Source: Sphaerisporangium sp. (GTDB lineage Bacteria > Actinomycetota > Actinomycetes > Streptosporangiales > Streptosporangiaceae). From it: a stretch of DNA of 46,983 bases. Below are positions 36,726 through 45,507 of this stretch, one piece after another. The translations under genes were made by a program, and so were the position numbers. Numbering within the stretch: the first letter of the stretch is position 1; every line of letters begins with the position of its first letter. The stretch covers positions 1 to 46,983 of the forward strand of contig JAOPYI010000038.1 of NCBI GenBank assembly GCA_025964675.1. Direction: 5' to 3'. The notes under the pieces were generated by a model. It was not told the origin of the DNA. It saw nothing but the letters and a program-made list of their open reading frames with translations, and did not search any database.

Positions 36726-38860
36726 CGACCTCGCCCCGCTGGCGCGTCGGGATGGACACGGGTGGGACGTTCACCGACCTCGTCGCGCTGTCCGACCAGG
36801 GACAGCTGCTGCTACGGAAGGTCAGCTCTACTCCGCGTCGCCCCTCCGACGCCGTGTTCGCCGCGCTGGAGCGCACCGGCCTGGACCTGACCGGCGACCT
36901 CGACGACTTCGTCCTCGGCACCACGATCGCCACGAACGCCGTGATCATGCGCCGCGGCGCCCCCGTCATCCTGCTCACCACGGCCGGTTTCGAGGACGTC
37001 CTCTACATTCAGCGCATCGACCGTCCCGGCAGGTACGACCTGCAGTGGGTCAAGGCGGAGCCGTACGCCCCTCGCCGGAACACGGTCGGGGTCAGGGAAC
37101 GGGTGCTCGCCGACGGGACGGTCCGCCTCGCGCTGGCGGACGAGGAGGTCGACCGGGTGATCGAGGCCGTCGGCGGACTGCTGGCGGAGCACGACGGTGC
37201 GGCCATCGCGGTGTGCCTGCTCAACAGCTATCTCAACCCCGACCATGAGCGTGCCCTGGCGGCGAAGCTGCGTGCGGCCTTCCCGCAGGTGGCGGTCTCG
37301 CTGTCGGCTGAGGTGGCCCCCGTGTGGCGGGAGTACGAGCGCACGGCCACCACCGTGATGGACGCCTACGTGAGCCCCATCGTCCAGCGGTTCGCGCGAA
37401 CTCTGGCGTCGGGCCTGGATGAGCGTGCCATGTCGGGATGGCACGCCCTCATGAAGTCCAACGGCGGCCAGGTGCCACTCGAGCACTCCGCCGACCGGCC
37501 CATCGAGCTCGTCCTGTCCGGGCTGGCCGGCGGCATGATGGGCGGCGGCTACTGGGCGCGTGCGGTCGGGTCGGAGAAGGCCGTCACCCTCGACATGGGC
37601 GGTACCAGCGCCGATGTCGGAGTGGTGGTGGATGGGCAGCTCCAGTACACGGGCCTGTTCGAAGTGGAGTGGGGCGTGCCCATCGCCGTACCCATCATCG
37701 ACGTCTCGACGATCGGCGCCGGCGGGAGCTCGCTTGCCTACGTGGGCAACGACGGGCTGCTGCACGTCGGACCGGACAGCGCCGGGGCCGACCCCGGCCC
37801 GGTGTGCTACGGCCGGGGCGGCACCCAGCCGACGGTGACCGACGCCAACCTGGTCATGGGGCGGCTGCATCCGGATCACTTCCTCGGCGGGGAGCTGAGC
37901 CTGGACGCGGAACGCGCCGAGGCGGCGGTCGGTGAGCTGGCTGACTCGCTGGAACTGGGCGTCGACGCCGCCGCCGAGGCGATCCTCACCCTGGCCGTGG
38001 AGAACATGGCCGGCGCGGTACGGCTGGTCACCGTCGACCGTGGGCATGACTACCGCGAGTTCGACCTGGTCGCCTTCGGCGGCGCCGGCCCGCTCCACGC
38101 GGCGGCCATCGCCCGGCACATGCGGATGCGGCGGGTTGTCGTGCCGCCGACGCCCGGTCTGGTGTCGGCGTTCGGGACGATCATCTCCGACCAGCGCGTG
38201 GACCGCAGGATGACGGCCGTCCGTCGGCTCGACACCCCGGAGGCGGCGGACCTGGCCGGCATCCTGGCCCGCCTTGCCCGGGAGGCGCACGCGGAGCTGG
38301 CCGCGCAGCGCCGAGCCGACGCGACCGGCGACATCGTCGTTACCACGTACGTGAGCTGCCGGTACGTCGGGCAGAACTACGAGCAGGAGATCCGGACTTA
38401 CCGGGGCCACCTCGACCGCTCGTATGAGTCACTGCTCCCGGCCTCTCCGGACGATCCGGACCTGAACGGGCGCCTGTCGGAGATGTTCCACGCCTCGCAC
38501 GCCCGTGTGTACGGGTACGACCTCCCGGAGCAGGCCGTGCAGACCGTCTACGTCGGCGCGACCGCCCTCCTCGCGGGAGGAGAGGTGCGGTTCGTCCCCT
38601 ACGCGCGCACCACTCCGAATCCAAGGATCTCGACCAGGAGAGTGCAGGTCGGCGAAGGCGTCTGGGCCGACACCGTGGTCGTCGACCGCGAGGAACTCCC
38701 GCCGGGCTACGTGCTGAACGGACCGGCGATCGTGGAGGAGCCCAACTCGACCACCTTCGTCCCTCCCGGCTATCGCATGGAAGTGGACGGGACGTACTGC
38801 CTGATCATCGAGGCCGTCAAGGGTCTCGGGGAGAGCCTCGACACGGGAGCGGACGCGTGA
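36722..38860 (+). CDS. Hydantoinase/oxoprolinase A-like subunit
   Basis: The 712-aa protein belongs to the HyuA/acetone carboxylase beta family. It has Hydant_A_N at about 8-185 (RVGMDTGGTFTDLVAL, an actin-like phosphate loop; LGTTIATNAVIMRRGAP), the Hydantoinase_A domain at about 205-490 (LDMGGTSADVGVV, STIGAGGSSLAYV, VAFGGAGPLHA) and a C-terminal beta domain. Such subunits use ATP to activate a lactam, hydantoin or ketone enol together with a B subunit. GTG 36722 overlaps the ATPase gene by 4 nt. Substrate among oxoproline, hydantoins, lactams or ketones is not decided by sequence. Confidence 0.9.
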   Translation: MTTSPRWRVGMDTGGTFTDLVALSDQGQLLLRKVSSTPRRPSDAVFAALERTGLDLTGDLDDFVLGTTIATNAVIMRRGAPVILLTTAGFEDVLYIQRIDRPGRYDLQWVKAEPYAPRRNTVGVRERVLADGTVRLALADEEVDRVIEAVGGLLAEHDGAAIAVCLLNSYLNPDHERALAAKLRAAFPQVAVSLSAEVAPVWREYERTATTVMDAYVSPIVQRFARTLASGLDERAMSGWHALMKSNGGQVPLEHSADRPIELVLSGLAGGMMGGGYWARAVGSEKAVTLDMGGTSADVGVVVDGQLQYTGLFEVEWGVPIAVPIIDVSTIGAGGSSLAYVGNDGLLHVGPDSAGADPGPVCYGRGGTQPTVTDANLVMGRLHPDHFLGGELSLDAERAEAAVGELADSLELGVDAAAEAILTLAVENMAGAVRLVTVDRGHDYREFDLVAFGGAGPLHAAAIARHMRMRRVVVPPTPGLVSAFGTIISDQRVDRRMTAVRRLDTPEAADLAGILARLAREAHAELAAQRRADATGDIVVTTYVSCRYVGQNYEQEIRTYRGHLDRSYESLLPASPDDPDLNGRLSEMFHASHARVYGYDLPEQAVQTVYVGATALLAGGEVRFVPYARTTPNPRISTRRVQVGEGVWADTVVVDREELPPGYVLNGPAIVEEPNSTTFVPPGYRMEVDGTYCLIIEAVKGLGESLDTGADA

Positions 38861-40635
38861 GCACACGGACGGGCACGGACGTTGACAAGATCACCCTGAC
38901 CCTGGTCCACCGCCAGCTGGTCAACACCTGCGACGAGATGGCCGTCTCCATGATGAGGACCGCCTACTCGCCGATCTTCTCGGAGGGTCTGGACTTCTCC
39001 ACGCTCATCCTCGACCGGGACGGCAACCTCGTCGCCAACGCGGGCCTGAACCCCTCGATGCTCGGGGCGTCGTTGTACGCGGCGACCTGGATAGTGCGAG
39101 AGGTCGGCGCGGAGAACTTCGCCGAGGGCGATGTCTACATCCACAACGACCCCTACCGGGGCGGCTCGCACATGCCCGAGCACATGATGGTCATGCCGAT
39201 GTTCGTCGACGGGGAGCTCGTCGCCTTCATCGGCAACATCGCGCACATGGCCGAGATCGGCGGGATGGCGCCCGGATCCTTCGCCGCCACCGCCACCGAC
39301 GTGTACCAGGAAGGGCTCCGGCTTCCCCCGGTCCTGTTCTACCGAGGCGGTGAACCCGTCAGGGACATCTGGCGCATCATGCTCGCCAACCACCGGACGC
39401 CCAACGACTCCTGGGGGGACCTCCACGCGATGTACGGGTCGCTCCAGGTGGGTCGTCGCCGCCTGGAGCAGCTGATGGAGGAGCGTGGCATCGACCTGGT
39501 GACCGGGGTGTTCAGCGGCATCCAGGACTACACCGAGGCTGCGCTCCGGGAGAACATCCGAGCGCTGCCCGACGGCGTCTACCACGGGATGGAATGGTTC
39601 GACGACGACGGCATCACCGCGACCCCGTACGCGATCCGCCTCAGCCTGATCGTCGAGGATGACGAGATCATCTTCGACTACTCCCGCTCGGATCCCCAGG
39701 CGACCGGGCCGATCAACGCGCCGTACGTCGTGACCATGTCCGCGTCGCTGAACGCGCTCCTGTACATGATCGGAAGTGACCTGCCGGTCAACGCGGGCCT
39801 CAACCGCCCGGTCCGGGTCGTCACCAAGCCCGGCACCATCTGCTGCGTGCAGCTGCCGGGCGCCTGCGTCGGCGGCCAGACCGAGTACCAGCCCCGCGTC
39901 ATGGAGATGATCATGGGCCAGGTCCTCGGGCCCCTCCTGCCGGAGCGGGCCGCCGCGTCCAGCGGCAACACCTCGCTCAACTTCCTGTTCGGCGGCATCG
40001 ATCCTCGCACCGGTGACTATTACGCCCACTACCACTTTGAGGCCACCGGCTGGGGCGGCCGGATGACCACCGACGGCAACAACGCGACCATGCCTCCCCA
40101 CGCCAACTGCCGCAACACACCCGTCGAGATCTTCGAACTGCGATGGCCATGGATCCACGAGAGCTACCGGCTCGCCCGCGACGAGGTGGGAGCGGGCCGT
40201 CTGCGCGGCGGCGCGGGCGTGGTCCGGGTGCTGGAGGTCGCCGCGGAGACCATCTCCGTGAGCGCGCTATCCGACCGGGCCCACCAGGAACCGTGGGGGC
40301 TGTTCGGCGGGTCGGACGGCAGCCGCACCAGGATCGAGATCAGCCCGGCGGGAAGCGACGAGTTCGTCAGCTTCCAGCGGCACTTCGGGCTGGTGAGCCC
40401 GACCAAGTTCACCAACGTCCGTCTGCACCGCGGCGACCGGGTGCGCCTGACGTCCCCCTCGGGCGCCGGCTACGGGCCACCGGCAGAGCGCGTCCCCCAG
40501 CTCGTCGCACAGGACGTTCGTGAGGGCTACGTGAGCCCCGAGGACGCGGAGTCGGTGTACGCGGTCCGCCTGGACGCCGCGGGCGACGTCGACCATGTGG
40601 CCACCGTCCGTCTCCGTGAAGGGACATCCGCATGA
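38857..40635 (+). CDS. Hydantoinase/oxoprolinase B-like subunit
   Basis: The 592-aa protein is the HyuB/acetone carboxylase alpha-type partner of the HyuA-like protein. It opens ITLTLVHRQLVNTCDEMAVS and has YSPIFSEGLDFSTLILDRDGNL, the metal-binding-like HNDPYRGGSHMPEHM (near 105) and GQTEYQPRVMEM; near residue 435 comes DEVGAGRLRGGAGV. GTG 38857 overlaps hyuA-like by 4 nt and its end overlaps the small gene by 4 nt. Both genes therefore make a stoichiometric complex by inference. Confidence 0.9.
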   Translation: MSTRTGTDVDKITLTLVHRQLVNTCDEMAVSMMRTAYSPIFSEGLDFSTLILDRDGNLVANAGLNPSMLGASLYAATWIVREVGAENFAEGDVYIHNDPYRGGSHMPEHMMVMPMFVDGELVAFIGNIAHMAEIGGMAPGSFAATATDVYQEGLRLPPVLFYRGGEPVRDIWRIMLANHRTPNDSWGDLHAMYGSLQVGRRRLEQLMEERGIDLVTGVFSGIQDYTEAALRENIRALPDGVYHGMEWFDDDGITATPYAIRLSLIVEDDEIIFDYSRSDPQATGPINAPYVVTMSASLNALLYMIGSDLPVNAGLNRPVRVVTKPGTICCVQLPGACVGGQTEYQPRVMEMIMGQVLGPLLPERAAASSGNTSLNFLFGGIDPRTGDYYAHYHFEATGWGGRMTTDGNNATMPPHANCRNTPVEIFELRWPWIHESYRLARDEVGAGRLRGGAGVVRVLEVAAETISVSALSDRAHQEPWGLFGGSDGSRTRIEISPAGSDEFVSFQRHFGLVSPTKFTNVRLHRGDRVRLTSPSGAGYGPPAERVPQLVAQDVREGYVSPEDAESVYAVRLDAAGDVDHVATVRLREGTSA

Positions 40636-40871
40636 GCTGGCTGGATCTGACCAAGAGCTGGCAGGACACCTCCGTCGACTACTGCGACGTATGTGGAAAT
40701 CTCCTGATCCATACGTACTGGGAGTTCGCCGACGGCGACACCACCCTGCGGGCCTGCCGGCAGCAGGACGAAGCGCTGTGGCACCGCCTCAAGCGCCTCA
40801 GAGCCGAATACCCGCCGGTCGACCGCACACTGCCGCCGGGACTGGTGGCCGCGCGCGACCAGCGCGAGTAA
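40632..40871 (+). CDS. Small Cys-containing protein, possible third subunit of the Hyu-like complex
   Basis: The 79-aa product has Cys18 and Cys21 in YCDVCGN and Cys42 in LRACRQ, with His27 and His51 nearby: a plausible zinc site. Acetone carboxylases of the same HyuA/HyuB superfamily carry a small zinc-binding gamma subunit, and the 4-nt ATGA overlap with the B gene argues for joint assembly. This makes a carboxylase-type rather than an amidohydrolase-type reaction worth considering. The similarity is at motif level only, and the protein is much shorter than typical gamma subunits. Confidence 0.7.
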   Translation: MSWLDLTKSWQDTSVDYCDVCGNLLIHTYWEFADGDTTLRACRQQDEALWHRLKRLRAEYPPVDRTLPPGLVAARDQRE

Positions 40872-40925
40872 GGCCAGTTCATCCTCCCAACCGTCCCGTC
40901 CTTGGCGTTCTCATCGAGGAGAAAA

Positions 40926-41849
40926 ATGCCAACGCTAGTGAACCAGACCTACCGGCTGCCGTATCGGCACGGCGTCACTCCGAGCCGTGGTCGCTTTCCG
41001 GACGGTGCCAGCTTCCGCATCGAGATCCCCAGCGTCGAGAACCCGTCGGTCCTTGAGGCGGTGCTGTCCGCCGCCGCCAAGCACGACGTCGTGGTGAACC
41101 GTGTCTCGCAGGGATCAGGGGCCATGCTGCTCACCACGTCCGAACTGCGCGACATGGCCGCGATGGGCGCCGAGAACGGCATCGAGGTGTCGCTCTTCGT
41201 AGGACCGCGCGAGTCCTTCGACGTGGGAGCCAACGCGCGTACCCCCGAGGGCGCGGGACGCGGGGGACAGCTGCGCGGGGTGCGTCAGCTGATGTACGGG
41301 GTCGAGGACGTCGTCCGGGCCGTGGACGCGGGCATCCGGAGCTTCCTCATCGCCGACATCGGACTGCTCGTGGCCCTCCGCGACCTTCAGCGGACCGGTG
41401 ACCTCCCCGATGAGTGCGTGTGGAAGGTCAGCGTCTCCCTCGCCCCCTCTAATCCGGCGGCGCTGCGGGTGCTCGCGGATCTCGGGGCGTCCACGGTGAA
41501 CGTCCCTTCGGACCTGGCGTACGCGGACCTGGCCGACATGCGGGCGGTCACCGATCTCCCGCTCGACCTCTATCTCGAGTCGTCCGACGGCCTCGGGGGC
41601 GTGGTCCGGGGTCATGAGATCGCGGATCTCGTCGCGATCGGGGCACCGCTGTACACGAAGTTCGGCCTGCGCAACGCCCGGGACGTCTACCCGTGCGGGG
41701 AGCAACTCCTCGACGACGCGATCCGCAATGTCCGCGCCAAGGTCCATCGGGCGGCGGTCGCCCTCGAATGGCTGGCTCGCTCCGGTACCGGCGCGGTGCA
41801 GTCCAAGCCGCACGCGGCTGGGCTCGGCCTTCCCCGCCGGGCGGCCTAG
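40926..41849 (+). CDS. Barrel-like protein of unknown function
   Basis: The 307-aa product starts at ATG 40926, after GAGGAG at 4-5 nt spacing. Alternating strands and helices look like a TIM barrel: FRIEIPSV, NGIEVSLFVGP, GIRSFLIADIGLLVALRDL, VWKVSVSLAPS, STVNVPSDLAYADLADM, LPLDLYLESSDGLGG, APLYTKFGLRN. I do not recognise the family. It shows no DapA/DHDPS lysine motif and no U32 peptidase signature. It lies where the second, dehydrating enzyme of an oxidative pentonate route would be expected, so an aldolase, lyase, isomerase or dehydratase role is possible but unproven. Confidence 0.75.
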   Translation: MPTLVNQTYRLPYRHGVTPSRGRFPDGASFRIEIPSVENPSVLEAVLSAAAKHDVVVNRVSQGSGAMLLTTSELRDMAAMGAENGIEVSLFVGPRESFDVGANARTPEGAGRGGQLRGVRQLMYGVEDVVRAVDAGIRSFLIADIGLLVALRDLQRTGDLPDECVWKVSVSLAPSNPAALRVLADLGASTVNVPSDLAYADLADMRAVTDLPLDLYLESSDGLGGVVRGHEIADLVAIGAPLYTKFGLRNARDVYPCGEQLLDDAIRNVRAKVHRAAVALEWLARSGTGAVQSKPHAAGLGLPRRAA

Positions 41850-41888
41850 CGTGAGCGCCGACCGTGACCAGAGGCGGCGGTCAAGGCC

Positions 41889-43619
41889 GTGACGGCGTCG
41901 TTGCGCAGCGCCGCGTGGTTCGACGGTGACGACGAGGTCGCCGTCGAGCACCGCGCCGCCCTCGGGTCGCTCGGGATCACCATCTCGCCCGCCGACCCCC
42001 GGCCGGTCATAGGCATCGCGCAGTCCGTCAGTGACCTCAACCCCTGCAACGAGGGACTCCGCGACCTGGCCGAGGCGGTGAAGGAAGGCGTGCGGGCGGC
42101 GGGGGGAATCCCCCTTGAGTTCCCCACCATCAGCCTGGGCGAGGACCTCATGAAGCCCAGCGCCATGCTGTACCGAAATCTCATGGCCATGGACGTCGAG
42201 GAGACCCTGCGGGCCCACCCGATCGACGGGGTGGTCCTGCTGGGCAACTGCGACAAGACGATCCCCGCGCAGCTCATGGCCGCCGCGAGCGCTGATCTCC
42301 CGGCGATCCAGGTGGCCGGCGGATCCCGGCCGGTCGCGACCTTCCGGGGAAAGCCGGTCGGCGCGGGAACGGACCTCTGGCGGCTCTGGGAGGAGTACCG
42401 CACCGGTGAGCTGAGCCCGGAGGACTGGGCCGCGTTCGAGCGCTGCCTCAGCTGTGGTCCGGGCGCCTGCAACACGATGGGGACGGCGTCGACCATGGCG
42501 CTTCTCGCCGAAGCGGTTGGCATGTCCCTGCCGGGGACGTCGTCGATCCCGACCGGTGACCCCCGTGCCCGGGTGGCGGCCGAACAAGCCGGTCGCCGGG
42601 TCGTGGCCATGGTTGAGGAGGGGCTTCGCCCTTCGACGATCATGACCTCGGCCGCCTTCGACAACGGGGTCACGGTGCTCGCCGCGATCGGCGGGTCGAC
42701 CAACGCCGTCATCCATCTCTGCGCGATAGCCGGTCGGCTGGGTCTGCGGATCCCTCTCGAACGGTTCCAGCAGCTGGGCCATCGTGTCCCCGTCCTCGCC
42801 GACGTGTCGCCATCGGGGCGCTACCTGATGGACGCCTTCGACCGGGCCGGCGGGCTGCCCGCCCTCCTCGCCGAGATCGCCGGCCATCTGGACCTCCAGA
42901 CGACGACGGTCACCGGAGGCCCGCTGAGCGGCTATGTCGCCGCTACCGGAGGGTCCCCGCGCGGTGCGATCCGGAGTCTGGACCATCCCGTCCAGGAGCA
43001 TGGCGGCATCGCCGTGCTCCGGGGCAACCTGGCTCCGGACGGGGCCGTCCTGAAGACCGCCGCCGCGAGCCCCGAGCTGTTCCGCCACCGTGGCCCCGCT
43101 GTCGTCTTCCGCGGATGGCACGACCTGCGGCGGCGGCTGGACGATCCGGACCTCCCGCTCAGCGCGGAAACGGTCCTGGTGCTGACCGGTTGCGGGCCCA
43201 AGGCCGTGCCCGGGATGCCCGAATGGGGGATGATTCCGATACCCGCCCGCCTGGCGGCGGCCGGGGTCAAGGACATGGTGAGGATCAGCGACGGGCGGAT
43301 GAGCGGAACGAGTTTCGGGACGTGCGTGCTGCACGTGGCGCCCGAGGCGGCGGCCGGAGGTCCGCTCGGGCTGGTCCAGGACGGGGACATGATCGAACTG
43401 GATGTGGAGGCCGGTCTGCTCCACCTCGATGTCCCCGAGCCGGAGCTGGAGGCTCGCCGCCGGCTCGCCGAACCGTTCCGCACGCCGCACCTGCGTGGCT
43501 GGCCTCGCCTCTACCAGGACCACGTGACCCAGGCACCCGAAGGATGTGACCTCGACTTCCTCCAAGCGCCGACCCCCGAACACCGCCGCTTCGTCGAACC
43601 CGTCGTGGGGCGTTCCTGA
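41889..43619 (+). CDS. IlvD/Edd family dehydratase, pentonate (xylonate/arabonate) type
   Basis: The 576-aa enzyme has the iron-sulfur cysteines of the family: Cys53 (NPCNEG), Cys121 (GNCDKT) and Cys194 (GACNTMGTASTM). SLGEDLMKPSAMLYRNLMAMDVEE is the signature of sugar-acid dehydratases such as L-arabonate and D-xylonate dehydratase rather than of branched-chain IlvD. IGGSTNAVIHL and SDGRMSGTSFG complete the active site. It should dehydrate an aldonate to a 2-keto-3-deoxy acid. Start GTG 41889 has a modest AAGG close by. The exact sugar acid (pentonate, galactonate, gluconate) is not determined. Confidence 0.88.
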   Translation: MTASLRSAAWFDGDDEVAVEHRAALGSLGITISPADPRPVIGIAQSVSDLNPCNEGLRDLAEAVKEGVRAAGGIPLEFPTISLGEDLMKPSAMLYRNLMAMDVEETLRAHPIDGVVLLGNCDKTIPAQLMAAASADLPAIQVAGGSRPVATFRGKPVGAGTDLWRLWEEYRTGELSPEDWAAFERCLSCGPGACNTMGTASTMALLAEAVGMSLPGTSSIPTGDPRARVAAEQAGRRVVAMVEEGLRPSTIMTSAAFDNGVTVLAAIGGSTNAVIHLCAIAGRLGLRIPLERFQQLGHRVPVLADVSPSGRYLMDAFDRAGGLPALLAEIAGHLDLQTTTVTGGPLSGYVAATGGSPRGAIRSLDHPVQEHGGIAVLRGNLAPDGAVLKTAAASPELFRHRGPAVVFRGWHDLRRRLDDPDLPLSAETVLVLTGCGPKAVPGMPEWGMIPIPARLAAAGVKDMVRISDGRMSGTSFGTCVLHVAPEAAAGGPLGLVQDGDMIELDVEAGLLHLDVPEPELEARRRLAEPFRTPHLRGWPRLYQDHVTQAPEGCDLDFLQAPTPEHRRFVEPVVGRS

Positions 43620-43667
43620 AGACCTTGTGTGGCCTCATCCGAACCGAACTCCAAGGAAACAGCGCCG

Positions 43668-45260
43668 ATGCCCTCTCATGCCCCCGGCCAGACGGCCGAG
43701 CCGACGACCTTCCGGGCGACGTCCCCCCTCACGGGCGAGGACGGTCCTTCGATTCCCGAGGCCACCGAGGCGCAGGTCAAAGCGGCCGTGACAGCGGCCA
43801 CGGACGCGTACCGGGCGCTGCGGACCTGGCGGCCGTCCCGGCTGGCGGCCCTCCTGGACGCCGTGGCCGACGCGTTGGAGCACCGGAGCCACGAGATCGT
43901 CGCCGCGGCGCGCCAGGAGACGGGCCTCGCCGTGGCCGCCCTGGAGGGGGAGTCCCTCCGCACCGTCGGCCAGCTCCGCATGTTCTCCCGCCTGGTGCTC
44001 ACCGGCCGCCACCTCGAAGCGACGGTCGACCACGCGGATCCCGGCGCCCGCCCGCCGCGCCCCGACCTACGCCGGATGAACGTGCCGCTAGGTCCCGTCG
44101 CGGTGTTCGGGGCCAGTAACTTCCCCCTCGCCTTCGGGGTTGCCGGCGGTGACACGGCGTCGGCTCTGGCCGCCGGATGCCCGGTCGTCGTCAAGGGCCA
44201 CCCGCTGCACCCGGTCACCTCGACGCTGTGCGCGGAGGCCATCGATGCCGCCCTTCGAGACATGGCGGCACCTCCTGGCACGTTCGCCCTGCTCCAGGGA
44301 GGTTCCCACGCGGTCGCCCGCCAGTTGGTCACCGAGCCGGGGATCAAGGCCGTGGGCTTCACCGGATCGACGGCCGGTGGACGGGCGCTTTACGATCTCG
44401 CTGCGGCCCGCCCGGAACCGATCCCCGTCTTCGCGGAGATGGGCAGCGTGAACCCAGTGGTGATCTTCGAGTCCGCGCTGAGGGTCCGCGGCGCGCGGAT
44501 CGCGACCGAGCTGGCGGGATCGCTGCTGACACGCACCGGCCAGCTGTGCACCAGCCCCGGCATCCTGTTCGTTCCCCAGGGAGAGCCCGGTGACGCGCTG
44601 GTCGCCGCGCTCCGCGAGGAGCTGCTCGCCGGTGGCCGAGGGCCGATGCTGAGCCCTGGCATGGCAGGGTCGCTGACCTCCGCGCTCGAGGAGGCGTGCG
44701 CGACACCGGGAGTGAGTCTCGCGACCGGGGGCCACAGGCTGTCGGCCGTCGAGCTGGAGAACACCCTGGTCATCGCGGACGCTAAGGCATTCTCCGCCGG
44801 TCCGCACCTCCGGGAGGAGTACTTCGGCCCCGCGTCGGTCTTGGTCCGGTTCGGTCCGATGGCCGAGCTGCTGTCGATGCTGGACCTCCTGCCGGGCAGC
44901 CTGACGTTCACCATCCACGCCGAGCCGGGGGACGCCCCTGACCCGGTGGTCGCCCTGGCCGCCGAAAGGGCCGGGAGGATCGTCTGGAACGACTACCCCA
45001 CGGGGGTCGCGGTGACGGAGGCCATGCACCACGGCGGGCCGTACCCCGCCACGAGTTCGGCCGCCCACACCTCCGTCGGACCCGCGGCGATCCGCCGGTT
45101 CCTGCGGCCGGTGTCGTACCAGAACACGCCCGACGCCGTCCTGCCCGAAGCGCTGCGGGAGCGGAATCCGCTCGGCCTTTCCCGCCTGGTCGACTCCGAG
45201 TGGACCCGCGCCGGCGAGCCGGGTCTCAGCGCTGGGTCTGGGTGTACAGGGCGAGCATGA
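43668..45260 (+). CDS. 2,5-dioxovalerate (alpha-ketoglutarate semialdehyde) dehydrogenase
   Basis: The 530-aa aldehyde dehydrogenase (from ATG 43668, after AAGGAAA) resembles the long KGSADH group with VFGASNFPLAFGVAGGDTASAL, VVKGHPLHP (Lys176), FTGSTAGGRAL, Glu257 in FAEMGSVNPV and the nucleophile Cys294 in TGQLCTSPG. That enzyme oxidises 2,5-dioxopentanoate to 2-oxoglutarate, the final step of Weimberg-type pentose or hydroxyproline catabolism. A start at 43629 would add 13 residues without support. The C-terminus overlaps a small gene on the other strand by 35 bp. Confidence 0.88.
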   Translation: MPSHAPGQTAEPTTFRATSPLTGEDGPSIPEATEAQVKAAVTAATDAYRALRTWRPSRLAALLDAVADALEHRSHEIVAAARQETGLAVAALEGESLRTVGQLRMFSRLVLTGRHLEATVDHADPGARPPRPDLRRMNVPLGPVAVFGASNFPLAFGVAGGDTASALAAGCPVVVKGHPLHPVTSTLCAEAIDAALRDMAAPPGTFALLQGGSHAVARQLVTEPGIKAVGFTGSTAGGRALYDLAAARPEPIPVFAEMGSVNPVVIFESALRVRGARIATELAGSLLTRTGQLCTSPGILFVPQGEPGDALVAALREELLAGGRGPMLSPGMAGSLTSALEEACATPGVSLATGGHRLSAVELENTLVIADAKAFSAGPHLREEYFGPASVLVRFGPMAELLSMLDLLPGSLTFTIHAEPGDAPDPVVALAAERAGRIVWNDYPTGVAVTEAMHHGGPYPATSSAAHTSVGPAAIRRFLRPVSYQNTPDAVLPEALRERNPLGLSRLVDSEWTRAGEPGLSAGSGCTGRA

Positions 45261-45390
45261 CGATGACGAACGTGATCATCACACCGGCGTAGGCCAGCGG
45301 CCCGAGCCGGAAGATCCTGCGGACGCGGTTCAGACCCCACACGAACAGGAACGCCAGGAAGACCAGCAAGATAAGTCCGCCGTTGTCCAT
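45226..45390 (-). CDS. Small membrane protein (54 aa)
   Basis: An ATG at 45390, with CGGAGG eight bases upstream, opens a 54-aa frame. It has two hydrophobic helices (about 5-20, LILLVFLAFLFVWGL; and 33-49, AYAGVMITFVIVMLAL) separated by a basic loop (NRVRRIFRLG). Composition and ribosome binding site both argue for a real gene. It overlaps the 3' end of the aldehyde dehydrogenase gene on the opposite strand. Function is unknown. Confidence 0.7.
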   Translation of the reverse strand: MDNGGLILLVFLAFLFVWGLNRVRRIFRLGPLAYAGVMITFVIVMLALYTQTQR

Positions 45391-45507
45391 CGCCACCGCC
45401 TCCGGGAGCCCGCTCTCTGGGGCGCGCTTTCGCCGCCCCGCCTTGGGAGCCCGCCTTCGGGAGCCTCCGCTGACCAGTATGCGGCGCGTCACCGCCCCGC
45501 GCGGGGC

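Noticed and set aside
41115-43583. 822-codon open frame on the minus strand
   Set aside because: It is antisense to the barrel-like and dehydratase genes, whose motifs are plain; no domain is seen in it.
45400-45480. Repeated GGGAGCC units as a possible repeat array
   Set aside because: Only three imperfect copies with irregular spacing occur; this is ordinary GC-rich intergenic sequence.
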